Positions 10,785-22,643 of a DNA stretch of 64,000 nucleotides are shown here, one piece after another. Position 1 is the stretch's first letter. The number at the start of each line of letters is the position of its first letter. The DNA comes from Coccinella septempunctata (taxonomy: Eukaryota > Arthropoda > Insecta > Coleoptera > Coccinellidae), in NCBI RefSeq assembly GCF_907165205.1, contig NC_058197.1, positions 1,304,501 through 1,368,500 of the forward strand, given 5' to 3'. Both the position numbers and the translations under genes were made by a program. The notes beneath the pieces are model-generated. The model did not search any database. It was given only the letters and a program-made list of their open reading frames with translations, and was not told the origin of the DNA.

Positions 10785-13255
10785 AGTCATATTCCACTTC
10801 CGGAGTGGGAGGATGGTCCAGCTGAAAGAGAAAAATCAGGGCTGTAATATAAATTACATTTTCAATGATCAAACAATATATAATATATTTTAGTGAATGT
10901 ACGACTTTTAGCAGAGATTAGTTTACAGGGTGCGTATGATTCAAAGCTTAGGGAGAAACCTCAGTAAAAAACCCTATCTCCTCGTGAGTTATTATCATCA
11001 AAACTGTTTCCTTATACTTCCTTTATATTTTTAATTTCTGCCAATATGAAATCAATATTCAATTCACCCCCTTTTGAAAAAAATATGTAAGAATTGGTCA
11101 TAACATAAAATACATACTTAAAATATTTTTCTTCGTATGCTCCCTTTCTCTTCTCTGCCTAGCATGCCTCAACCAATCTTTCACATGCATTTCGAATTCT
11201 TTTCTGGTAATTGCAAAATGTTTTATCACTGAAGCTGAAACATTTACACATCATTTAAACAGTGCTGAATAATCTTTCAAAAAAGAATAATGTCACCTCA
11301 CTTAAATTTGTGAAAATTGTTTTTGCCCTATTCAATTAAACGAATAAATAAATATTTACTCACTATATGCACATTCAAAAATCTTTAATTTCTGAAGTTC
11401 AAAATTGTGCTTGGCCCCTCTCCAACTACACAGCTCTGCAACCGCATTAGTTAATAATTTTTTTAACACTCTCTGAGTGAAGTCTCTTCCTGTTGTTCCT
11501 CCTATGGAGGTCATGATATATATCTGAAAAATGGTAAAAATTGTTTAAATTTTATTAGACATAGGGGAATATTCACCAAAAAATATTTGAATCTATAATA
11601 ATGCTTATGCTCACCAATGATTCGTTATGTTTTCTTTCCGCATAGACTAACGATTCCAAGTACCTACTCCAACTCTTCTATATTTTTGCAAGGCAATTTA
11701 CTCGTTATGAAGTTAACTGCCTCACTATTAAGTGAAATTTGGCCGTTTGCTCCTATTGTTTCTTTGAGTTCATCGACTTTCAATGTCAACTCCGTTAAGA
11801 GCTTGATTATTACATCCGAATTATGGCAACAGTTGTGACAGTTTTCTGAAATTCAACATGATTTTTAACGATTATTATTTGTTTCATTCCATTTTGACAA
11901 CTTTATTTATTTTGTTTTATAGACTATCAACAGTTAGCTGCTTAATGAAACCCCGATATTTAAAGTAACTTCAGAATGTAATCAGTAATCACCATATTCA
12001 ACAAGATTGGAAAACTATTGATAATTCCCTCTCCATACCAACAAATATGGAATTTCCAAATCGACAGTCTTTCTAATTATTGCATTCTCAATTCTTATAT
12101 GAATTGAGTGAAATTTCTGTTTAAAAACCGTTAAAATCATTGAAATCTACAAAATGAAAATATTTCGATGCCCACTGCTTTGTTACGATCATTTTTAAAC
12201 TCCCTGTATAATATTTGATGAATACAAGCCAAAAAGAATACACAGTTTTATAGAAAGTATATAAATTAAAACTCACCAACATTTTGTTTCCTACTTTTCT
12301 CAGACATTTCTGATTCAGGAATCGCCCCAGGGGATTCAACATAATTGAGCCTGTAATCTGATATGTCAAGAACAGTGGGCTCTGTGTTGACAGTAGAAGA
12401 TGACCGAGTATCTGCAACAAAGATACTCAAGTACTCAGTACAGGAAAGATAAGATATAAGGTCCTTTCGTTTGCATAAAAAGTGTAGCACTTTTCTACAC
12501 TCGATTTGATTTACACCAGTGTAGAGGAAGTGTAGTTTATCTACACATAGTCAAAAGGAGATGTAGATAAACTACACCTCCTCTACACTGGTGTAAATAT
12601 AATCAGCAAACAAATACTAAAATCGAAAGTAGAAAAGTGCTACACTTTTTATGCAAATGAAAGGACCTATTGTGAATCTAATCAACAAACATAAATCAGT
12701 TTTCATTCAATTTACCTTCACTTATCTCCTCTATGGTGGAAATTTGTCTCGATATTGGGTTAAGTGACATTGGGGCAATAGGTAAAAACTAGGCACTGTT
12801 GTTATTGTTAGCTAGAATGAAATTTGGAAAAATTAATTTATAATGATATATCATATATATCAAGAGCTCACCTTCATCACTATAATTCAATACATATTGT
12901 GAAGGATTATACCTTCTATTAGGTTTCAGAGTTCGAACAGTTTCTTCATCACTCGAAGTTAGAGCCAGAGCTTTTTTTTGGCTTCCTGATAGGTTTCTGA
13001 AAATCATAAATTCTTGGATGAGTAAAATAAAAATTTTTATCATGGTACAGCCATACCACAATAACATTCCACCTTGATTGGATAAAGTTCCCATGTTTCT
13101 GGGTTTGGTTTCTTTTGCCGTGCAATATAAATTGTAGTATTACTCGGAGGCCACCAACACTGCTTCTGGTCAGTAGAAATCCACGATGTGGGAACTTCAC
13201 TGACCGACACATTGTCGCTTGTGGATTCCGTAATGAATTGCACCACAGCAAACAT
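10785..13255 (-). pseudogene. DUF4806-type protein, multi-exon, EnSpm-associated
   Basis: Minus-strand exons with GT-AG borders were read at 13255-13057, 12996-12872, 12411-12277, 11845-11668, 11523-11364 and 11228-11121, with a likely last exon near 10821-10786 and an uncertain one near 12780-12717. The first exon has WWPPSNTT and WELYPIKVECYC. The exon 11523-11364 (GGTTGRDFTQRVLKKLLTN, ELCSWRG) matches my recollection of DUF4806, a domain common in insect proteins linked to EnSpm/CACTA elements. An eight-A run in exon 2 (plus-strand T run at 12972-12979) puts the downstream part out of frame, so the gene is probably broken. It lies just downstream of a transposase remnant on the same strand. 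Confidence 0.55.
12459..12668. mobile_element. 210-bp MITE with long terminal inverted repeats
   Basis: The ends AGGTCCTTTCGTTTGCAT and its near-complement ending GGACCT form about 40-bp terminal inverted repeats; a second internal inverted pair (ACACCAGTGTAGAGG and its complement) makes most of the element fold on itself. It sits in an intron of the DUF4806 gene. A target duplication could not be assigned with certainty. Confidence 0.75.
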
Positions 13256-13643
13256 TCTGAAAATTTATTTGAAGACTGAGTGTGTTTGAAACCAATATTT
13301 ATTAGTTTTTTCTTATGAACTGATGAGAATTTTTAAATTATGAGAGTGCATGGTGGTGATTTCTTCATAGTTAGCAGGAAATCGGGTACATGAAATATGA
13401 AATGAAAGATTATATGTAGTTAACAGATTACAGTTTGCTGGGTGTGTTAGATTATAGTTAGATTCCATTGAAGTGTGTAGGTTTCAAGCGAATGATATGA
13501 ATTATATTTACCAAATTATGCTAGATTGTAGAAGTGTCATCAGAAGTATAAGACAAGTTTTCGGGCCCACTGGTAAAATGAATGTTTATAGCTGTACAGA
13601 TTTTGTAGGATATTTATGATTTTTTTTTCATCAATTTTACATT

Positions 13644-14363
13644 TTACTGATGACCATGAATCAGTTCTATGCTTATCCTCCGAGACTCTGATTTTTTCAG
13701 AAGCATACTGCTCAGGATTTCTTCCATTTCTATTTCCCTAAACCCAAGATCGTTTTCAGAAATTTCTTCTATTCCTACGAGCTTGGATTGTAAGGGAACA
13801 TTAAATATATTTACTGTCTCGTAAATTTTACCAAAAATACGAACATCATTGGCATGCAATATCCTACTGATAATCATAATTTGTCCCGACTTCAATTTAA
13901 TGACATTATTTGGTTCCTTTTCGGTTATCTTGCAATCTTTGAAAGAAACTGTTTTCAGCATAGATCGGGTAACTGAAGTGCTCTCTTTCGTTAAACTCTC
14001 AATATAATTTTCTTCACTCAGTCTGTTATAAATTTGTTCCAATGGCCTAGAAGTGGTTTTAAGTTTCTTTTTTATTCCATACATACAATTTTCATATTTA
14101 AATGCACTGAAATCGTCCAGTGAGCCATGTAACTTCACATCATCTGCAAGATGTATCAAATTATGAACATTGTATGACATGTTCTTCGCACCATATATTG
14201 CAGAATAATTTTGAACAAAATGTAGCAACAATTCCTTTGCATACTTATTGTGCTCCTCTGGTAAGTTCTTTCTGCAAAGAATTCTGATTGCACTAGACAA
14301 TCCTGTTCTGAAGAAAACAGCTACATCCAGGGTCCACTCTGGAGAATATGAGGATTCATTCAT
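13644..14363 (-). pseudogene. EnSpm/CACTA-like transposase, C-terminal fragment
   Basis: About 239 codons resembling the C-terminal part of animal EnSpm-type transposases: NVHNLIHLADDVKLHGSLDD, then FSAFKYENCMYGIKKKL, then a less conserved tail. The catalytic DDE portion that should lie upstream is missing, because recognisable sequence stops at 14363 and a Penelope-like element starts about 500 bp further. Together with the DUF4806 gene downstream it marks one decayed EnSpm insertion of at least 3.5 kb. Confidence 0.6.
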
Positions 14364-14859
14364 CTGAAACTCAACAACAGTAATTAGTCATATGTACATC
14401 GAGGTGATCATAAGAGTTGTCTTAAAAATGATTAAACTGATTCTAATAATAAGGAATATTATGAGCAGACAATGAATCAGTAATCATTTTTATTGAGGTG
14501 GACTTGAGAAGTTTCAATCCTGGTGCTACATACCCATTTTCATGTGAGAAGATCTAGAGAAGTCTGAAAATCTATATAAATCATGAAATATAATAAAATT
14601 ATATATATATTTCTGAGACGGCAATGGTTCGATTTGTCTTGAGTGGACGTTTCAGTTGAGCAGTGCTAGCAAGGATTAGGAATCTATTTCTAGATTCTGA
14701 AATCTCTTGCACGTGGACTAATTTCATTACAATGAAATTATCATGAAAATGGTGTAATTCATAATTTTGAGTAGTCTGAGAGTACTTTACCTTATGAGAA
14801 GAACAATTTAGCACCAGGATTGTGCGAGAAGACTTGAAAATTGAGAACTAGAAGAGGTG
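14364..14859. other. No gene seen
   Basis: AT-rich spacer between the EnSpm remnant and the Penelope-like element. It may contain the 5' part of the latter, but no feature could be supported. Confidence 0.35.
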
Positions 14860-14911
14860 AACTTAAAATGAGAAGAGCAAACGATCTAATTTCAAAAAAT
14901 TTAATATACTA

Positions 14912-16949
14912 ATGGAAGAAAACCAACAAAAATTCAACAATACAAAAATCAGTAACAACTTCATTAATAAAACGGTAATCAACTTATCTTCACGAAATTT
15001 GAATGAAAATGAAAAATTAATATTATCAAAAGGACGCAATTTTGCTATAACTCCAAAAAACATTCCAACATTAGATAAAATAACAGCTATTGAAAAAACA
15101 GCCCAAAAACTTCCGCTTGATAAATCGAATGAATTTAGAGTACTAAATAAATTGTTACTTGATAAACCTTTTGAAATAAAACCAAATCTAAATAAAATTG
15201 AGAATAAAACTATAACTTCATTAAAAAATGATAATAACATTAAAATTCTACCTGCCGATAAAGGAAATGCAACAGTTATTATGGATTCAGGTGTATATAA
15301 AAGAAAACTTTTAGAAATTGTTGATGATACCGATAAATATTCCAAAATCAAAAAAGATCCAACTTCTCTCACAGAGAATAAAGTGAAGAAAATTATTTCA
15401 AAAAATTCACATATGCTCAAAAGAAATTTATCATACCATCTTATAGCAAACCCCCACATTTATACGGCCTACCTAAAATACATAAACCTCTTATTCCTTT
15501 GAGACCAATAGTAAGTTCACTCGGATCCCCCTGTCAAAATTTTGCTAAATATATAATATATTACAATTTTTGAACCCATTAACAGGAAAATCAACTAGTT
15601 TTTTGAAAAATACTCAACACTTTTTTGAAAAATTAAGAAATTGTAATTTAAATGCAACAGACATCTTAGTAAGTTTTGATGTAGTAAATTTTTTTCAAAT
15701 GTTCCAGTTGATAAAACTCTTGAAATAGTGACAACAAAATTGATTAATGATAGAACCATTTATGAAAATTCGAAATTGCCTATTGATGATATAATGGAGA
15801 TATTAGAAGTTTGCCTGAATTCCACATATTTTCAATTAGATGATGTTTTCTATAAACAAAAATTTGGTATGGCTATGGGTTCTCCTTTATCACCAGTAAT
15901 GAGTAACATATTCATGGAATCTTCCGAACAAAAATAACTATATAGACACATACCCACTAAAACCAAAGACTTGGTGGCGATATGTAGACGATATTTTTGT
16001 GATTTGGCAACATGGTAGAGATGAACTAGAGAATTTTTTTGATCATATCAACAACAAAGAACCTACAATAAAATTTACAATGGAATTAGAGCAGGATAAC
16101 AAAATTTCATTCCTAGATGTTTCAATAAAAAAGTTTTCGAATTATTTTGAAACGAGCGTATACCGGAAAAAGACACATACTAATAGATATTTGAATTTTT
16201 ATTCCAATCACCAAGTAAGTGTGAAAAGAGGTATCATTAAAACAATTTATGATAGAGCTAATTTAATTTCATCTACACCCGAAATTAGAAATAATGAAGT
16301 TGACTTCATTAAACATTTTCTTAGGGATAATCAATACCCAAAAAATTTTATTGAAAAAACAATATTAAATTTAGAGAGAAAAATGACTAACAATAATCGT
16401 AATAATGATCAGGAACAACCAACAAACCGTCAAGAACAACCAAATTTGTTGAATGTAATTCCTTATGTTAATGACCTTTCAGAAAAAATAAGAAGAATCG
16501 GTTCGAAGTTCAACATACGAACTGTTTTTAAAACGCAAAATGATTTAAGATCTATATTAACAAAAACTAAACCTTTGAACGAAAAACAAAAATCAAAAAA
16601 TTGTATTTACAACATACCCTGTATTTGTGGTAAAACATATACAGGTGAAACGTCCAGACCTCTAGAAATAAGAAAACGCGAACATAAAAATAATATTAAA
16701 AATAGAGAAATTAATCGATCACAAATCGCAGATCACATTTGTTCCAATACGGGAGACCACATGATGGATTGGGACAACACTAAAATTTTAATGACGGAAC
16801 CAGACCATTTTAAACGAAAAATTAAAGATTCTACCTGTATTCTATTAGATCAAGATAATAGTTTGGCAAATTGTTCGGTAGGAATCGATCATATTTGGAT
16901 CAATTTACTAAAGAAGGAACTGTCATCCGGTAATTTCAAAATTAAATGA
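14912..16949 (+). pseudogene. Penelope-like reverse transcriptase with GIY-YIG endonuclease, frameshifted
   Basis: Segment 14912-15502 has the N-terminal region with ILPADKGNATVIMD. A shifted frame around 15460-15570 reads GLPKIHKP and LRPIVSS, hallmark Penelope RT motifs. 15728-15937 has FGMAMGSPLSPVMSNIFME. 15999-16949 follows WRYVDDIFVIW (the catalytic YVDD, starting just upstream at about 15975) with ISFLDVSI, SVYRKKTHTNRYL, and ends with CIYNIPC...TYTGETSRPLEIRKREH, the GIY-YIG nuclease. At least three frame changes show it is inactive. Penelope elements copy RNA into chromosomal breaks made by the GIY-YIG domain. Confidence 0.8.
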
Positions 16950-17044
16950 ATCAATGTTTCTATGCAGTCTCTGTTTCTGTGTGATGACAATTAATGTCAA
17001 ACAAAAGCCACAATTCAGAAGATTTTCAAAGATAGATTTTTCGT

Positions 17045-17076
17045 CTGATGAAGGAGTCTCATATAGACTCCGAAAC
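17045..17076 (+). ncRNA. Hammerhead-ribozyme-like core in Penelope-like element
   Basis: The conserved core CTGATGA (17045-17051) and GAAAC (17072-17076) flank a perfect 6-bp stem II, GGAGTC (17053-17058) with GACTCC (17066-17071). Downstream, CGTT at 17076-17079 can pair with AACG ending near 17101, giving a short stem III. Stem I is weak. Penelope-like elements are known to carry minimal hammerhead ribozymes in their terminal regions, so the context fits; self-cleavage here is inferred. Confidence 0.6.
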
Positions 17077-17166
17077 GTTACAAAGAATTATAATTTCAAC
17101 GTTATTTATTTTGAGTTCATTGTCAGGCAACAATTTTTTCTAGTTAATTTGCTCCTGACAAATTAG

Positions 17167-17517
17167 TGCAAGAATTTACGCAGGAGCAAATCGTTGATTT
17201 CATTTTCAATTGATTTTGTTTCAGAGATTGGGAGTGAAAACCCTAAAAAGTTTATGAAGAGATGCAAAATCCTCCCAGAATAAATTTCAATCGATATTTA
17301 AAATGAGGTGTTACAAATCACAATGATAGCAGAGAGAGGTTACTACAACGGTGCTAACAAAGAGAATCTTTTGAAAATAAGGAAATGTGTAGTTTTTCAC
17401 ACTGAAAGTGGGGCCGCTCTATCGCTCAACCAGCGCACCGCAGAATCGTGGTACCATACGTGGCCACCGGAGCTGGTCAGGAGCGTAGGCTAGAGACAGG
17501 TCGGAGGGGGGCTTCGC
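17167..17517. other. Spacer left of the BEL/Pao element
   Basis: No gene seen. It should hold the 3' LTR of the minus-strand BEL/Pao element, but it shows no match to the sequence upstream of the gag start at 22258-22480, so the LTR is either missing or not recognisable. Confidence 0.35.
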
Positions 17518-20500
17518 TCAATTTTTAACATTCCGCCCGCCATAACTAACAGCGTTAGTTATCGAGATGACTAGAGAGATTGAAATTCTTTCTTGGTTGC
17601 TTCGTCTGAAGAGGTGACTGGTAGAATTGCTTTCTTCGAGATTGGTCGGGTTAAAGTGGACGTGGAGGTCTTGAGGGTACCCTGAGTGCATGGTCATTAC
17701 TCGCCCTAATGGCCACTTACATGGAGGTAATCGCTCGTCAGTGATGAGAAAGGGACGAGATGGTCTGACACGTTGATTTGGTAATTGCCCCATGAGTTGT
17801 TAAGCTCTTATACCTCGTTTCCTTGCACATATAACACACTTCAGGATGTGGGATTTCACTGGGGCTCTTCTTCCAATGATCCAATATTGGTGTAGGATGG
17901 TGGACAGTGTGAGTTGTGTACCTCCGTGGAGTGTTGGTTTGTGAGCAGAATCTATAATCAGAGAAGTCAATTGAGAATCTCGAGGAATTATTGCAGGATG
18001 CTTGCTATCTGGATCTAAGAGAGCGTTGGTGATTCGTCCGCCTACACGAATAACACCTTCATGGTCGATGAACGCAGTGAGTCTATTGAACACATGTGAG
18101 GATGAGAGAGCAGTACCATTTTGAAGAGCCTTGAGTTCTTGAGGAAAATACACTTGTTGAGTAGCCTTGATCCAATTGATCCTTGCTTTTTCCAAGTCAG
18201 TTGAGGTGAGCGGAGTTGAGGAGTTCAGACTTGAGGAGTGTCTGATTCGGGCGAGGACTCTTAAACAAAGAGAGGTGATTCTTCACAGTTTGTTTGGAGA
18301 AGAATACCTGTATATAAGATCCCACGAGTAGTCTTGAGTTACGGCCGTGAGGAGGTTCTTGGTGGGTCTTGCTTCAGATTCGGGGTCAATTGTCGTTGCC
18401 GGCTGACGATTGGGCCAGGAATCTGGTGACTTGGAAATCCATGGTGGTCCCGTCCACCATAGAGTGCTGTTCAGTAGTTGAGATGACGAGAAGCACAGTC
18501 CGCTGGATTTTCCTTGCCGGAAACATATCTCCATTGTGCACCTGGAGTTAGTTCTTGGATGAGCTCTACCCTGTTTCGAACAAAGTCCTTCCACCGAGCT
18601 GGGTGAGATGTGATCCACGTGAGAGAGACTGTTAAGTCCGTCCACAAAGTCGTTGAGTGTATCTGTGTATCTAAAACACGATGAGCATAATTAGTTAACT
18701 TGGCCAAGATGAGAGATGCTGAGAGTTCGAGTCGCGGGATTGTGAGGCGTTTCAACGGCGTTACTTTTGTTTTCGAGCAGAGCAATTTGACTTTGGATCC
18801 TGTGGACGGTGAGCGGACTACGAGATAGAGGACTGCTGCCATGGCAAGTTGAGAAGCATCAGAGAAGCCGTGAAGTTCTATGGTAGCATTTTCTTGGGTG
18901 CCTACCCAGCGAGGAGCTCGTACATTGGCCAATGATTCGAGATCTTCTCTGATGTTACACCATCTTTCTGTGAGTTGAGGTGACATTGGTTCGTCCCATG
19001 ACAGTTTCTGGAGCCAAAGTTCCTGCAACAACATTTTGGCCCTGATCGTGACAGGGGATACTAAACCAAGTGGATCAAAGTGTTGAGCGATATGAGATAA
19101 CATAGTACGTTTAGTTACCACAGACCCAGATGAGCTTGAGTTGATCTTGAATGAGAAGTAATCCTCTTGAGGATACCAGAGTAGGCCTAGAAGTTTCGTT
19201 GAAGTAGGACAGTCGTCAAATGAGATCGGCGATGGTATCATTTCTTCCTCGGTTACCATCTTGAGCGTACTAGGAGAGTTCGATTGCCACTTTGCTAAGG
19301 GGAGGCCGCCCGCCATGCAGAGATTTTTCGGGTTGATAGCGATTTCTAAGAGTTCTTCCTTCGTGCCTGCACCATCATAGATATCATCAACATAGCGACC
19401 TTTGGTGAGTGGTGGACTCGAATGGCCAAGAAAGGAGCAGCCTCGGTTCCATATGTGACGGTGGTGAGGTGGTACGTCGCTATCTCATCTTCTGAGTTTC
19501 GCCAGAGAATGCATTGGAGATCCCAATCGTCTGGATGCACCATGATCTGTCTGTACATCTTCGTGATGTCTGTGGAAAACACAAATTTAAAGCGACGTAC
19601 CCAGAACAATACATCAATAACATCTAAATGAAGTTTCGCTCCTGTGTGCATGATGTCGTTCAGTGAGAGGCCTGTTGAGGAGGGACTGGAACCAATGAAC
19701 ACTACTCGCAATTTGGTGGAGGAGCTGTCTGGTATGAGAATTCCATGATGCGGCAAATAGTATCTGGGATGCGAGATGTCTGAGGGAGCCTTCTTCATGT
19801 GCTTGAGTTATTCGTATTCAGTGAGGAAGTTCGTGTGGAGCTGGAAATATTCTTGGTTTCCCTCGAACTTACGAAATTGTCCTTGGAGGCATAGGAAGGC
19901 ACGTTGTCTGGAAGATCCCAAAAGATTAGATGATGATTTTAATGGGAGTCTCACCATGTATCGTCCAGAAGGAAGTCGAGAGTGAGTGGTCTTGAAGTGG
20001 TCTTCACATGCCTGCTCGTCAGCAGTGAGGTGACTTACGGAGGTGGTCTTGACTTCTTCTTGTTCCCAGAACTTTTCGAGAAGGCTTTGAAGGTCAGATT
20101 CTTGAGTGGCATGGTATTGAGGAGACACACTTGAGCAGACTTCTTGATGAGGGCATATTGGACCTAGGACCAACCATCCAAAGATCGAGAGCTGAGCTGT
20201 TGGAGTTGACTCATCTGGCCCTTGTCGGAGTTGAGGAAGAATGATGGAACCATAGACATCAGCACCCAATATGATGTCGATTGGCCTTGAGGTATAGAAC
20301 TCTGGATCGGCGAGCTTCAAGTTGTGGAGGTGTGGCAAACGTGGTCGTGTGCAACAATTGAAAGATGGTAGATTAGTAAATGGAGATGACAAGATATGAG
20401 CATTTATATTCACGGTTTTGTGATTGTGAAGAGATTTCAGTGTGATCAATACTGATCCTCTTGATCTTCAGGCGGCTCCACCAATTCCAACGATAGTGAC

Positions 20501-20640
20501 CTTGGATTGGCTTCGAGGAAGGCTGAGGTATCTTGAGAAGTGTTCAGAGATGCACGAGAGTTCCGATCCAGAATCGATGAGAAGTCTTGCTTTGTGCGAG
20601 GTGACTGGGGTGAGAACGTGGCGTGGGCTAGAGCGGTCGA
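17518..20640 (-). pseudogene. BEL/Pao pol, degenerate, integrase core deleted
   Basis: On the minus strand: aspartic protease with LLIDSGSELS near 20565; a stop near 20472; the region after it with PIDIILGADVYGSIIL (20449-19808); reverse transcriptase with FSTDITKMYRQIMVHPDDWD (19798-19346) and the catalytic RYVDDIYDG near 19375-19400 in another frame; RNase H-like region with LHGFSDASQLAMAA and YVSGKENPADCASR (19316-18471); integrase zinc-binding segment with HGGTQLTLSTI and LKCVICARKRG (18195-17800). After QLPNQRVRPSRPF the sequence jumps directly to the C-terminal LPPCKWPLGRV, so the catalytic D,D,E core is absent. The element cannot integrate by itself. Confidence 0.85.
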
Positions 20641-20845
20641 GAGAAAGGTGAGTTGTCTAGGAGGAGTTTTGACGACTACCCGAACATTTCAGGCCCTTTT
20701 TGAGGTGACTGACTTAGCTTCACTGGGCTTAGAAGTGGGCCTAGATGAGGAGGCTTGAGGCGTTCTGGCTGAGGAGCCCATGGTGATGTGGTCATGGAGT
20801 GAGGAGTGATGCCGGCCCGAGCATAACCGGCATGTTTGATTAGAC

Positions 20846-22257
20846 CTACATGAGCGGACATAGACAATTATAGCACAGCTGTCTTCGGTGGACTACTTCG
20901 TTTCTTTCCGATGGGTGACGACTGTGGTAGCGAGGACATGTGGCAATGAAGTGTTCATCACCACAGGGCAAACCATTGGAGCGAACTGGTCGCTGAGGAG
21001 ACTTTGCGGCGCTTTTCGCCACAACACGAGGGGGCACAACACTTGAGACGGGCTTTGAGCAGACTTTCGACGAGGAGGCTTTGGATGAGGTGACAGTAGA
21101 GGCGGCAGCTTGCGAATACGACGTTTTAGGTCTTGAGGCGGGCGTTTTTGAGGAGTCTTCAGGTTCCTCCAGCCACTCCAAAGAGCGGGTATGGGCCTGG
21201 AGGAAGTCCATGAGTTTCGTGAGAGGTGGCGATTCGGTGGAGGATCCCAATTGGGACTCCCACGTTTCGCGAGTTGAGCGGTCGAGATGTTTGGTAATCA
21301 CGTAGACCAGCAGAAAGTCGCATGAGTCTAGTGACTGTCCGAGAGCGGTCAAACCTTGCAGAGCTTCTACAAGGTTGGTGAGGAGTGTCTTGTAGTAAAG
21401 ACGAGGATTATTTGAAGAGAGCATTGAGGCGTTGAGAAGATCTTGTCGCAAAGAGCTGCCAAGAGAAGACGTTTGTTCTCATATTGAGAGAGGAGGCTGT
21501 CCCAAGCTATGGGAAACGAGGCGCCAGTGAGGGCTAAGCCAGAGATGAGCTTAAGAGGCGTGGAATGAAGAGATGATCGTAGATAATGTAGGCGTTCGAC
21601 ATCTGATATTGAGGAGTTCTGGATTACGAGGGACTGGAAGAGGTCCTTGAATCCTGACTAGAGTAGTCGCCTGAGAAGACCGGAAGAGGAATATCTGGAA
21701 GGCGTAGCTGAACGGACGTCGACGAAGCAGTCGGTTGAGATTACGGTTGAGGGGGCTCGAGTGCTTCCTTGAGATGACGGATGCGAGATGACGATGAGGC
21801 GTACAGAAACTCTTCTTCCACGAACATGTCGTTCGAGAAGTAGGGATGCTCGAGTTGGGATTCAGGCCACGCATTCTCAAAGTGTGTGTGGGTTTTTAAG
21901 AAACCTTTGTGTTGCTCGTCGAGGCGTTCTTGGAGGCTGTCGAGTTTCGAGGTGGTCCATTCACTGGGCTCGTCAACGAGTCCAGCCGAGATGTCCTTCA
22001 TAATTTTGAGGCGGTTGAGTTGAGTAGACATCTTTATCATCAGGCCCAGCCGTTACGAGGCGTGACCTTGAGCGGGTCCTTGGTCCCTCCTTTGGGAGGT
22101 CGATTGAGGAGGCCTCAACTTGAGGAAGCATGAGGTGGTCAGACGTCGATTCTTTCCGCAGATCAGAAGCGGTCGATTCTTTAAGGGGTTCTGTGAGCTG
22201 GTCTTTGCAAAGATAATATGTTCGGGTGTTCCAGGAGTCTGAGCATATCCACTTCAT
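20846..22257 (-). pseudogene. BEL/Pao gag, degenerate
   Basis: Several frames on the minus strand: an N-terminal part from MKWICSDSW (22257) or from the methionine at 22040 (QLNRLKIMKDISAGL), a middle part of which 22040-21741 keeps ERLDEQHKGFLKTHTHFENA, and a C-terminal part 21451-20846 with LYYKTLLTNLVEALQGL, a low-complexity Ser/Ala/Lys stretch and a C-x3-H-x4-C knuckle in CGDEHFIATC followed by LCYNCL. This is the expected order for a BEL gag. The intervening bases are frameshifted, so no full protein is made. It is followed by pol on the same strand. Confidence 0.75.
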
Positions 22258-22476
22258 GGATGGCTTGCTGATCCAAAAGTGTCCTTTGCACAGCCACGGC
22301 TGTTTCTCACGTAAGGTTACGTTGGTAATTGTCCATTACTCAAGGTTGAATGCTTGTTAATTCAGGTTCGTTGATCTACACGCAGTATTATATTGCAGTC
22401 AGTCATCCAATATAATTTGTTATTTGTAGTGTTCTTATTTCAATCAAAGAGATCGGGAACATGACTGTATATATAC
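22217..22476 (-). repeat. Repeat unit, copy 2, left piece
   Basis: Paralogue of 4029-4285, differing by a few substitutions and a short insertion near 22292. At 22473-22476 it shows the single ATAC that is duplicated around the solo LTR in copy 1. It overlaps the first codons of the BEL-type gag and its upstream region. Confidence 0.85.
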
Positions 22477-22643
22477 CTACACTCAGGATTATTAGTAGTA
22501 AATAATATTAACAACAATCAAGTTGCGACGAGGATTATAGACTTAACTGTGTTTCTGAGGATAGTGGAAATTCTTGAATGGACTATATAAAAAATAGTTT
22601 GTTTAGGATAAAAAATTTACTTCATTTGGTTCCTCAGCTCTGT
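22477..22643. repeat. Repeat unit, copy 2, junction segment
   Basis: Matches 6137-6351 from CCTACACTCAGGATTATTAG, with a deletion of roughly 50 bp relative to that copy. It links the BEL 5' side to the acidic-tailed protein copy and shows that both were one contiguous unit before duplication. Confidence 0.75.

Larger units (their letters stand above)
14860..17166 (+). mobile_element. Penelope-like retroelement (degenerate, approximate limits)
   Basis: Plus-strand fragments in different frames encode a Penelope-type reverse transcriptase and a C-terminal GIY-YIG endonuclease. The 5' limit is not defined. The 3' part after the ORF holds a hammerhead-like motif and ends near 17166, where repeats of the last bases are no longer recognisable. 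Confidence 0.75.

Noticed and set aside
17167..17517. 3' LTR of the BEL/Pao element
   Set aside because: No match to the upstream region of the same element could be seen.
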